From: Folioceros fuciformis
Taxonomy: Eukaryota > Anthocerotophyta > Anthocerotopsida > Anthocerotales
DNA length: 64,000 nucleotides
Assembly (NCBI GenBank): GCA_049999805.1
Contig: JBNGIO010005395.1
Coordinates: 1-64,000 of the forward strand
Reading direction: 5' to 3'
The notes beneath the pieces are model-generated. The model searched no databases. It saw only the letters and a program-made list of their open reading frames with translations, and had not been told where the DNA came from. This document shows, piece after piece, positions 39,601 to 50,012 of this stretch. The translations under genes were made by a program, and so were the position numbers. Within the stretch, counting starts at the first letter, position 1. Each line of letters opens with the position of its first letter.

Positions 39601-42019
39601 AGGAGCCCGAGCTTTCAGGTCAAACTTCGCCACATTTCGCAAGCGATAAGGCAATGCATATGTATGCGCACTTATATCCCTATGCGGGTTTCTTCGTAGA
39701 CGGGGTCACAGATGCTGGCATCCAGGTCGAAACATTGAAAAGTCCCACCTCGGATAAGGAATCACAAGTTGATGGCAATCAACCGGAATACTCTTCGTCT
39801 CCTAATGCCTGCACATTTTCAGGAGACGACGAGCAGATCAGATATAGCTCTGTGATATCGACTGTCGATGCTTCCTGTCCAGGAACTTATTTCCAGCATT
39901 CTAATGCCGTTCAGTTTAGCAACAGTGATCCTCACTTCTCAGGGTGCTTTTCCGCGCAGTACGGTGCAACGATTTCTGAGAGGGATGTACTTGAGATGTT
40001 AAGGGACATGCAGTGTGAAGGAAACTTGTCAGGAGCTTCTATGCCAGCCAAATTCATTTTTGATGACGGAGATCCTTGTCTGAATTTAGATGGGTTACCC
40101 CTGGGCGACCGAAACATGTTTTTCAGACGAGCTTCTCGCATAGAAACGATGCTGAATGTCAGCCCGCTTGAGATGCGTCAGCAGTTGCATATCCACCTGC
40201 GGATGTAGCATCAGGGGTTTTCCTTTCATGTCACATTTAAGCTGTTAAGATAGTCTGAACATAGGACTCACAGGCCAGGACAGTGACAGGAGAACTTGGA
40301 CAATTTGTTTTTTAACGATCGGTTATGTCACTGTCATTCATGAATTATGAAAGAATATATCATGCCTTATTGTTTTAACTTTTCTGCTGTTTCTGCAACA
40401 AAATTTGGCAAGTTGCATGTGTACTGATCTTGTGAGTCCGAAGTGGTTGTTGGCGTTGTTGCTGATTGGTTTTCCAGTGACTTTGTCGTCCCTTGCTAAT
40501 GACGTAGAGGTACCTAGCGTCCTCTGCACCTGATGATGATGAGGGCATGGGGACGTATGAAGGATTGCAGGCTCAACTGGAGATAGAAGCCTTGAAAGCA
40601 GAAAAGGAAAGAACAGAAGATGAAAAGCACAGGATATCTGGGCTCCTCCAACAGCAGCACAAGGAACTGCAGTCGCACTACCAGGTAACTATATGCTTTG
40701 TGCAAAGCGAGCCTCTTCTACACGCTAGAACATGACAGCGAAATGAACAGAACACAACGCTTCCCAGGCTTTGGCCAAAGAGAAAGAGGATAGGGACCTG
40801 TTAACGATCAAGCTCAAGGCCCTAGAAGAGAAACTAGTCCATGGAGAAGCCACAGACAATGCGAAGTTGATGGAGAAGGCCAGGCAACAGGAGCAAGAGC
40901 TTGCTCTTCGTGAGCAGCAGCTTCAGGAGCAGCAATACCGTGACGAAGAACGACGGAGAAAGATAGCGGAACTAGAAGTAAGGTCTCTCTTCAGAGGCAA
41001 TCCAGTGTGGTCAAAAGGCAGCATTACGATTTTGGTTGTGACAGGCGCCTGCTTATGTGCTGTGGCCCACTCATCTGAACATTCAGCAGACGTGAAACTG
41101 TAGGAAGCGCAGCTCATGGCTGAGGAGAAATGTAGCACCATGGAAGAGGACGTGGAAGTAAAAACCCGGAAGCTACGGAAGCTGATGGCACGCTACCTCC
41201 AAAGCAAGCAGGAAGTTTCAACTCTCCGAACAGAACTGCAAGACACGATTCATGAGTTCCAGCGAGAGAGGACAGATCTGTTTTTGTCACTGCGGTCTTT
41301 AGACCAGCAGCTCCAACTTAAGACTTTCATCATCGAGGTTATCACATAATTTGCAACCTCACCTCGCCCCTTTCCAGGTGTTCTTTTCATTTCTAATCTA
41401 TCACCGCAAAAAACTCTCCACTGCTGTTACACAATGTGAATGACCGCAGAACTTCATCCCAGTCGACGAAGTCCAAAAGATTACCAGACGAGTACACTGG
41501 GACGAGGAATCGGAGTCGTGGGTATTACACAGTATGTTATTGTCCATGCCATCTCCGACCGGATCAAGATCTTTCCTTACAGATGGCGTCAACCTCAAGC
41601 AGCCCCTGCAGCGACCCCCTTCGGCCACAGGAAGAAGCAGGCCCATCTGCCGCCAAGCTGCTGAAGCCATTTCGAAGGGCGACAGAGATCCTCGCTACTT
41701 GTAAGCCACGTTGCCCTTCAGCTTCACTGAGCGGGCAAAGCATGTGACACTCCTGGCCTGAGCCGTAAGCATCTAATGCTACAGGGTGGACAACATTTTG
41801 AAGTTGGAGCTAGACATGCCAGAGAGATCCACATACGACTACGATAACGCTGAAGACAGAGCAAGGGCAGAGGCAGATGCTGCCCTCGTGCTCAGCGCGT
41901 TCGATGACGATGGGCCGTATTTCTCGTACGAGTCCACCACACCTCCTGTTCGTCCGAAGTCCGCCCGCAGCAGGCATCATCCCCGACCCAGGACTGCTGG
42001 TGGATACCCAGGCAGGTAG
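36633..42019 (+). CDS. Kinesin-2 (KIF3/FLA10-type) motor subunit for intraflagellar transport
   Basis: Exons: 36633-36966, 37045-37285, 37626-37778, 37855-38218, from 38353 to about 38560, 40508-40684, 40768-40977, 41104-41337, 41450-41531, 41583-41700, 41785-42019. The N-terminal motor has '[20 protein letters not shown]', the P-loop '[13 protein letters not shown]' (Ala for the more usual Gly), '[14 protein letters not shown]', '[11 protein letters not shown]' (switch I) and '[14 protein letters not shown]' (switch II). The '[20 protein letters not shown]' neck is characteristic of kinesin-2. A coiled coil follows, then the conserved tail '[19 protein letters not shown]' and '[14 protein letters not shown]'. 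It would walk toward the axoneme tip as part of heterotrimeric kinesin-2. Among land plants, only lineages with motile sperm keep it. Start 36585 is an in-frame alternative. The donor after exon 5 is uncertain; a GC donor at 'cgtaag|gcaaga' is one option. Confidence 0.88.
38928..40208 (+). CDS. Long ORF of unknown nature inside a kinesin-2 intron
   Basis: A 426-codon open frame on the same strand as the host kinesin, inside the roughly 1.9-kb interval between its neck exon and its coiled-coil exon at 40508. I do not recognise the product. The N-terminal half is Ala/Ser-rich ('[20 protein letters not shown]'), with '[18 protein letters not shown]'. The C-terminal half is polar and ends '[15 protein letters not shown]', '[20 protein letters not shown]', '[20 protein letters not shown]'. 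A segment at about 39454-39602 starts with a possible donor ('gagg|gtaaca') and ends in a pyrimidine-rich acceptor ('gttgcgcag'), so the frame may cross an intron. It could be a nested gene, an extra part of the kinesin tail, or chance. Kinesin-2 proteins do not normally carry such a region. Confidence 0.4.
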   Translation: MMARIGAIIPTFLLNASPGRSIHTCHRCSAAGSCCTLSRAAAPPLLEQQSLAQPGKEHTARFSAAAAALHALELSLLCEDDSDFVRQGQEALATACLCFSKASVAAALPGSQVSRVGTREERRVDPSTAKITEDSISRDEGPEQENYLPDTRPQPVSALVGQLLEAMEAHVQRKTEGNSMAYTRGLVRETEDTVSLPFSTCNSLLALLSPFQSSTSSLPPFVVAQEPELSGQTSPHFASDKAMHMYAHLYPYAGFFVDGVTDAGIQVETLKSPTSDKESQVDGNQPEYSSSPNACTFSGDDEQIRYSSVISTVDASCPGTYFQHSNAVQFSNSDPHFSGCFSAQYGATISERDVLEMLRDMQCEGNLSGASMPAKFIFDDGDPCLNLDGLPLGDRNMFFRRASRIETMLNVSPLEMRQQLHIHLRM

Positions 42020-42599
42020 GCCTTGGTCCCTTCAAAATGAAGACCCGGGCTCGAATTGTGACAGTGCGGGCATATCCACGAACAGGTGTTTAATGTCCTC
42101 CTCCCGATCTTTTTACTTTAGAGCAACTCTGTTCTTTGGTACGTCTCTCTTTAGTGCGAGTTGCCCTTCAAACAAAATTGTTACAATTTCTATAAGCCAG
42201 TTCTTCAGTTCATAGAAGATCACCGTCTTGCCAGACCCAAGACTCACAATTTTAGGGCACCTATGCCATTCTCCTGCCGCAAACACTCCACTCAGTAGTA
42301 AACCAACCATCCGAGAATACCCAATCACCGCAGATGATTCAACTCGTTCCATACGATCCACAGTCGCATCTTGCAAAACCTTAGCTACTTTGCAAGAAGG
42401 ACGTACGGAATCACAAATCAAAATCCCCCTCACACTTCTCGCAAGGATTTCCTCCTGCGATGCTAGACAGTTTCCGGCACAACTGACGTCACGACGATGC
42501 TTCGTCACCGTACGCAAACTTGCCACAACCCTACTTCAGCATCTACGCGCACTGCAAGGGCAAAGAGGTCCGGGGGACCGCCCAACCCTGAAGCTAAAA

Positions 42600-43760
42600 G
42601 TCACAGGAAATAATGACCTACACATGTGTGCTGCATGGTCTGTCCCAAAGAGTAATTGCGGCGACGCCACTCTCTAGGGCAATGGAATATGCTGCACTCA
42701 AACTTGGAGGCATAAAGAAACCCTAGAGTCTCAGACTGCCATCGTCAAGCAAGCTTTGATTTCTGACGTTCATGCTGAGCCTTACGGCACAAGAGCCGCC
42801 CCAATGCATGTAGGTCAGATCTGTCAAGCGTCTCATCCTCTACCAAATCACGCACACCTGACGTAGCAACTGGGAACAGGTTAACCCTAAATCCAAAAAA
42901 CGAAAGCAACCAAAAACGAACGTAACCTAAGTGGTCTGTCCCAGAGAGTTATGGGAGCGAGGTCGCTCTCCAGGGCGACGAACTTAGCAGTATCAGAATT
43001 CAGAGGCACACGAGGAGCGTCAACTTTACCAGAACTTTCAACAAACGGACTCTACTTTAGGCGTTTACGCTGAGCGGTACTGCTCAACAAGCTGCCGCTT
43101 TGCAAGAATATGACACCTATCACTATCTTTCGTCAGTAAGATACATCTGAACCTATCCTGGGAATAACAACCAAGCAAAACAGTGCGCCGAATGGACGCT
43201 CCCAACGAGTCGTTGTTGCGACGCTGCCCTCCAGGACATTGGAATATCCGGCAACCGGTTCGGAAGCATGGAAGGAGTGAGAACTCCTCCAATGCCATCA
43301 ACAAACAACCACGTTCAAGCTGAGCTATACGGCACAGACAGCCGCGTCTACGCATGGAGGTGACATCTGAGCTATACGGCACAGACAGCCGCGTCTACGC
43401 ATGGAGGTGACATCTGCCAGAAGTGCCATCCTCCGTCAATCACAGACACCTGAACCTAAGCGGACAAATAACAACCCAACAACAACACCCAACAAGAACT
43501 ATTGTGCGCCGCATGGTCGCTCCCAAAGAGTCATGGCAGCGACGCTGCCCTCCAGGGCGATGGAATATGTGGCTACTCGGTTCGGAGGCAAACGAGGAGC
43601 GAGAACTCCTCCAATGCCATCGACAAACAGACTATCTATGACGTTCATGCTGAGCTTTACGGCACGACAGCCGCCTCTGTGCATGCAGGTGACATCTGCC
43701 AGGAGTGCCATCCGCCGTCAGTCATCGGGCCAGACAGAACGCGGCGAGGCAAACGTTCAA
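42600..43760. repeat. Degenerate tandem array of roughly 250-330-bp units
   Basis: Four diverged copies start near 42620, 42930, 43190 and 43500. Each carries, in order, a block like 'atggtcgctcccaaagagtc', then 'gcgacgctgccctccagggc', 'atggaatatg', 'gaggcaaacgaggagcgag', 'ctgagctttacggcacgaca' and 'gcatgcaggtgacatctgcc'. No reading frame is conserved across units, so the array looks like noncoding satellite or decayed duplicated DNA between the kinesin and ABCB 3' ends. Confidence 0.75.
43321..43414. repeat. Perfect 47-bp tandem duplication
   Basis: Positions 43321-43367 and 43368-43414 are identical ('tgagctatacggcacagaca' onward). It lies within the third unit of the larger array and is much younger than the array itself. 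Confidence 0.9.
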
Positions 43761-44171
43761 CTCACCCCTACCGCAACTCCAACTCATCTTGCCGAAGGTA
43801 AGCGGCAAGCGAAACGGAAAGCCAAGCACGAGAGTGCCATAACGAAGATTGGCAGCTCGAGCGGCTTATGTAGTGTCCAGCAACATGCCCTAACCCTAAT
43901 TTGGTAGGGAGCGCACATGTTGTTGTTCCTTTCTTCACCCTAACCGGTCGGCGTCCTTTGCGGCTGTCCCTGCTGCCATCGAGTTTTGGTAGTATAAAAC
44001 GTTCCATACACGTCAAAGATTGACAGAAATCTTGAGTTTCGTCACTGACAGGACGACAGACCAAGTGTATGTACGTACGTACGTACAAACAATATGCACA
44101 CAGCGGGAAGGAGAAGAATCGAGGATTTGGCGAGAGCAGGAACTGCAAATGCAAAGGTGAGTCTGCCGAGT

Positions 44172-47100
44172 TCACGGCGAGCTTTGATGGAGTCTGACAA
44201 GGGAAGCGTAGGATCCAGCATTGCGCTTGAGAGTGTCGTGGGAACCGAGCTCCAAGATTTTGCCATCGCTGATGACGGCGATGACGTCGGCATTCCTGAC
44301 TGTAGAAAGGCGATGAGCCACCACGATGGTGGACCTGGCGACCATGATCCGCTCCAGAGCCTCCTGCACCAGCTGCTCGGACTCGGAGTCGAGAGCGCTG
44401 GTGGCCTCGTCCAGCAGGAGGACCTTGGGGTTCTTGAGGATCACTCTGGCAATGGCGATGCGCTGCTTCTGGCCGCCGGACAGGTGACGGCCCCGCTCTC
44501 CCGCAGGAGTGTGGTAGCCCTGGGGCAGGCTGGCTACGAAGTTGTGGGCGTTGGCGGCCCTTGCTGCGGCCTCGATGTCCTCGTCCGCCACCTGGCCCTG
44601 CTTCCCGTACGCTATGTTCTCCCGGATGGAGATGTTGAAGAGGGCAGGGTCCTGGCTCACCAGCCCCAGCTGCTGCCTCAGCCACTTTAGTCGCAGCTTC
44701 CTGATGTCCACTCCGTCCAGCAGAACGTGGCCCAGGTCGGGGTCGTAGAACCTCTCCATCAGCGAGATTACTGTGGACTTGCCGCTGCCGCTTTCGCCCA
44801 CCAGAGCTACTGTCTGGCCAGGGAAAGAAGGATCCAGAGCATGGAAACGAGGTGAGCATTGGCATGGGCATGGGCAGGTGAGAGGCAAGAGAGCATGCAA
44901 GGGCAGGTGTTGTTGGAGGAGGCTTACTTGGCCTGGTTTCACTGTGAGGCAAAAATCTTGGAAGACCTGCACATCCGGGCGGGTCGGGTAGCTGAAGGAG
45001 ATGTGATGGAATTCGATGTGCCCTTTCACGTCTTTCAATATGCTTCCTGAGGTGTCGGAGGAGTCGATTTTGGAGCTCCTGTCGAGCAAGGCGAAGATAG
45101 AGTTTGCCGCTGTCTTTGCTCTTGCTATATCAGGGGCCAGCCCCATGGACTGCGCAACACCGAAGGCCGTGCAAACGATGGAGAAGAACACCTGTGCAGC
45201 AAGGTGTTTGTGTGTGAGACAGGTGTGTGAGCGCATGACCTGGTGGTGGTGTCAGGAGTGTGGTGGTCTTACGGTAAACATTTGGTTGAAAGTGGTCTTC
45301 CCTTCCCGCACAAGATGGGCACTCAGCCAAAAGATGAAGGCATTGCAGCCGTAGGTGGAGAAGCTGGAAATGGCAAGACCACTTCCACTGATCAAACCTT
45401 GGCGGATACCGCCTGCCAACGGTATTTTACACTTGCTCTGGTACAGGGAAGACACCTTGTCTTCAGCACAGAAGGAGGCCACGGTTCTGATGCTACTCAC
45501 GGCTTCATTCGCCAGTATGCTAGCGTCCTCGTACATAGCCTGGCATGTTATGAACATTAGCCCAGGAGGAATGGAGAGAGGGCACTTGTTGTGAGCGTGT
45601 GGAGGGATGTCACCTTGGAGTCCTTGCTGTGGCCCTTGAGAAGCTTGACTTGCATGTAGGTGCCGAGTCCCAAAAGGGGCAAGATGGCCAACATGGAGCT
45701 GGAGAGCAAGAAGTTGGAGAGAAAAGCAATGAGAAGACCTGTAAGCACAGCAGCTGCACTTTCCACATAAGTTGACAGAGCATCTCCAACCATGCTTCTC
45801 ATCCGTGCTGCGTCTTGGGACAGCCGAGCTCCAATGGAACCCCTGCCACCAGCAAACTAGAGATCGTGACCTGCAATCCTTGTTGACACCGGAGGATGGG
45901 GAATCTTTGTTAGGAGACTAACCCCGAGCTCTCTTTCTCGTCAAACCAGCCAACTTCTTGCTGCAGTATCTTCTCGAAGATCAACAACCTAATCCGACGC
46001 ACGAGTCCATTGCCAGCCACCGCAAATGAAAACATTTGTATGGGGCACACGAGAAAGTTTCCGCATGCAAGGACCACCAGCATGATTGCCCAGAAGCTTG
46101 CATCCTTCTTCATGTGATGAGGATCGTTTCCAAAGAAGGAGATTATGAGACGGCTGAAGATAAGCCCACACGTCGGCAACAAAGCCCCATGTACAGCAGC
46201 CGCCGCCGAACCTATCACGAACATGGGTGTCTCCGGTCTATTCAGAGCAGCAAGGCGGAGGAAGTATCTCCTCTTGGCGACAACTGTCGGCCCGGCCTCC
46301 AGATCATTGTCGGACGCAAAGTCAGCCCCAGCAGGGAGAGCTCTTGAGCAGCTGCTCAAGATAATGTTGGAGGCACTGTTGGTGCGGGTGTGGCTGTGGG
46401 AAAGGTTGCTGCTGGTTCTGCTTAACACAACATCTGCACCAGCCACGATAGTTTCCGCTTCATCACCGACGTCGTCGTCTCCAGGAGGTTCTTCCTGCAC
46501 ATTTTGATGATGAGCAAGCTGGCTGTAAGCGCCATCACTTCTGCTCAGAAGCTCAGCATGTGTCCCTGTGCAACCGTGGATGGGAACTCAGGCCAAGTGT
46601 CCAGTCTGTAAACTAGATGGAATGTTCAGAACAGAGGAAGGTGGTTACCGACCCTGTTCAACGATGGCTCCCTGATGCATCACAGCGATGTGGTCCGCAG
46701 TCCTTATGGTGGTGAATCTGTGGGCCACTATCAAGGTGGTGCGGTCGCACATGATCCTTTCCAGAGCCTGTTGAACCACCCTCTCGGAAGCAGCATCCAG
46801 AGCACTGGTGGCTTCATCCAGGAGCAGGATCCGAGGATTTTTCAAGATAACCCTTGCAATAGCTATCCTCTGCTTCTGTCCTCCAGACAGTTGGACTCCA
46901 TTTTCTCCCACCTGCGTGTTGTAACCCTGCACGTACACGCATAATATTGCTTCTTTTAGCACCGGAGCAAGAGAAGAAAGCATAATTCCATCCCTTCCCA
47001 CGGAGTCCACCGGAAAATTCACCTGTGGCATTTTGTCGATGAAGGTTGCAGCGTTGGCAAGCCTGGCCGCAGCCATGATCTCCTCACCAGTGGCGCCATC

Positions 47101-49524
47101 CTTCCCGTAGGCAATGTTCTCCCCGATGGTAGTCCCGAAGAGAACAGCCTCCTGACTGACCAACCCGATCTGCTGGCGCAACCATCCCACGTTCATGGTC
47201 TTGATATCGATAGCATCCAGGAGCACCTCGCCTCCTTGCGGATCGTAGAACCTCTCAATCAGCTGAATGACAGTGGACTTGCCGCTGCCACTGCCCCCCA
47301 CCAAAGCAGCGGTGCAGCCGGCGGGAATCTGAAACGAAAGCTTGGAGAAGACGGCAACCTCAGGCCGAGCCGGGTACGAAAAGTCCACATCGCGCAACCG
47401 GATGTCGCCCCTGACGCTGGCAACCGAGATCCCGGCCGGGTCGGCCGCGTCGATCTCAGGCCTGCGGTTGATGAGCTCGAAGAGCTTGTAAGCGGCCGCC
47501 TGCCCTCCTGCGAAGGTGCTGAAGCAGAGGGACGCCTGGCCCAGGGCGCTGCCAACAACGTGGTCTTTGAGCTTAGTTCAGGGTCATTATTCCCGCAGCC
47601 CATGGATGGGCAGTCCAATCGCAAATGCAAAGCACTAGTCCAATTTCCCTTCCCTCTGAGGCTCGCTCACCTACCACCGATGACGATAGAGAAGAAGACG
47701 GTGATGATGGTGCCGCCGGTAGCGCTTCCATTGACAGCCAACCTGGAGCCGTACCAGAGGGACAGGGCGAAGGAGCCGTAGGCGAAGAAGCCGACCAAGC
47801 CAGCCCCGAAGCCCGACGCCAGGCCCTGCCGCACGCCCACCTTGTACGCCTTCCTCAGCGCCCTGTCGTAGGCGCCCACCGTCCGCTTCTCGCCCGTGAA
47901 GGACATCACCTACAACACCATCTCTGCGACGCTGCAATCAGCTCAAGTTCCTGCTGCCCTTGCAAGCCCCCAGAGCTGCGGATGCTTCATGGCTGGCAGA
48001 GAATGCCTACCGTTCTGATGGCCCCAATCACCTCCACCACCACCCTGCCCGCATCACTGTAGGAGGCCTGCCCGGAGGTGTTGAGCTTGGAGATCTGCGA
48101 CGCCGTGGTGGCCCCAAACGTGACGATGAGCGGAATGGTGGCCAGCAACACCAGGCTCAGCTTCCAGCTCTTGGCGAAGGCCAGCGCCATGCCGCCCACG
48201 AACGTGGTCATGTACTCGATCACCTTGCCCACCTGTGCCGGCGTCAGTTAAGTTGGTTAACCTGGTCACCCACCCACCCCCCACTCCCCTGTCCGGGGCC
48301 TGGGACTCTACCGTTGTTTACCTTTTCCCCCGTTGCCCGCTGGATGGAGGCCGTGTCCCCGGACATCCTGCCAAGAACCTCCCCACTCGTGAGCTCCCTG
48401 TCGAAGAAGGACACGTCCTGCCGAAGCAGCGCCTTCAGGTACTCGCTCCTGATGCGAGCCGCCTGCCTCTCGCCCGAGCACATCCAAAACGCCACCTCTG
48501 CCGGATGCACAACATCATCCAACATGTCTGCCTCATCCACAGTGACTCTTAAGCCCTACGAGCAAAATGCGGGTGATTGGGCATACCACAATATCCGCCG
48601 ATTGCAGCTGCCATGGCCACAAACACGTAGTGCACAGTTGCCTGCACCGCACGACATGGAGCAATTCAATCAAGCTCAGCTGGAAGGAAATCATGTTGCA
48701 ACACGCAACGACGTTCACACTGCACCCAGCGACGGCCGATCGTGCTCACATACCTTGGAGATTTTTGCGACCAGGGCATGGCCGTCGATGGGGGTCTTGG
48801 CCTTCACGTCTCCGAAGGCGTCGGTGACGGTCCCAAACACAAGCACCACCATGATCTGGCTGAGCCCGTTGATGACAGCCCCGGCGGATCCCAAGGCCAT
48901 GAGCGCGAAATCCAGGCTGTCCGCGAAGGCGAACAGGCGGTAGAAGGGGGCGGAGCCAGGAGAAGGTGCGGCCTCGAGCTTGGACGCCAGCCGCTTCGGG
49001 GCGGCCACGTCGTGCAAGCCGGGGAAGGGGCCATTCAGAGTGCTCAGAGCCAGGCCCAGCGCCCCCAGGAGCTTGCTTTTGGGGGACTTGGCAGAATTGA
49101 TGCCCTCGCCATCGGATGCGGCATCCGTTTGCAACAGCACCGGCTTGATGGACCGGATCTCGCTCAACACCTGCTCCACCAGCGGGGTGTGCGAGATTTC
49201 AATGTCGATGAAGCTGCCGTTCGTAGTGTCGGTGTCGTCCCCGCTGCTGCTGTTGGAACCAGAACCATGCTCCTGCTGCTGTCGCTTCTCCCTCGGCTTC
49301 CCGCAACTGTCCAGGACCAGAGCGTCTTCTCCTCCTGAGACCCACTCGTCGGGCTTCCTGCAACTGTCCACAACCACTAGCGCGTCTTCTGCTACTGGAA
49401 CCTCCTCGTCGGCCAGAGGCTGCGATTCTGCTGCGACCGCGTACTGCTGGATGTGAGTTTCGAGTGTCAAAGCTTGGTTGCTGCTGTTGTCACGCTCGGC
49501 ACCAGCCCCATTACCATCATTCAT
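44172..49524 (-). CDS. ABCB: Full-size ABC transporter, subfamily B (MDR/P-glycoprotein type)
   Basis: About ten minus-strand exons, TMD1-NBD1-TMD2-NBD2. The ATG at 49524 ([12 protein letters not shown]) is chosen; exon 1 runs to 48754. It begins with an unusually long cytosolic N-terminus of about 200 residues, Ser/Asp/Glu-rich, before the first membrane segment ('[20 protein letters not shown]'). NBD1 has Walker A 'GGSGSGKST', signature '[16 protein letters not shown]' and Walker B '[13 protein letters not shown]'. NBD2 has 'GESGSGKST', the same signature and '[13 protein letters not shown]'. Q-loops and H-loops ('[10 protein letters not shown]', '[10 protein letters not shown]') are intact, so both sites should hydrolyse ATP. 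The linker is acidic. Plant ABCBs of this type move auxin, other metabolites or xenobiotics across the plasma membrane; the substrate cannot be read. A clear stop follows '[13 protein letters not shown]'. Confidence 0.92.
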
Positions 49525-50012
49525 CTTCCTTGAGCGAAGGGATCCGAGAAGCACTACAAAATGCGCATCCTCGTAGGCACGAGCATTCTGGCGATGGTGA
49601 GGCAAGGGATCAATGCCGCTTGCGGGACGGAATAGCGGGTGGCACTTCCGGGGCCGGTTTGCGCTTCACGAACGAGAATAGGGATTCCAAGATGAGGTAC
49701 AACATGGAGACGACGGACATGGTGCAAAGGACGTAGGTGAGCAGATCCGTTGAAGTCCATTCCATCTTCCCCTGTGCCACCATTGTTGCTCACCGCCACT
49801 TCCTTGAGAAGTGTAGCGACATATCCGTCGCCTTCCCTACGGCTTCGCTTCAGCCTAACCGAATCCTTCCAGAAGACGCATGCCACCTGGCTCTCGTTAA
49901 CGGGCAGGGAACTTAAGGAGCGCGGTCCATAACAAACAACAACCGGTATACGGCAAGAAATGTGCGGGTACCGTTTCTCCAATCACAAGCCCATGTAAGC
50001 AATGGATGGCTA
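49525..50012. promoter_or_regulatory. ABCB upstream region
   Basis: About 490 bp between the ABCB start and the LpxA stop, both on the minus strand. It must hold the ABCB promoter and leader; no clear element is seen. Confidence 0.4.

Noticed and set aside
47236-49456. Long plus-strand frames opposite the ABCB gene
   Set aside because: They are shadows of GC-rich coding exons; the minus strand holds all the ABC motifs.
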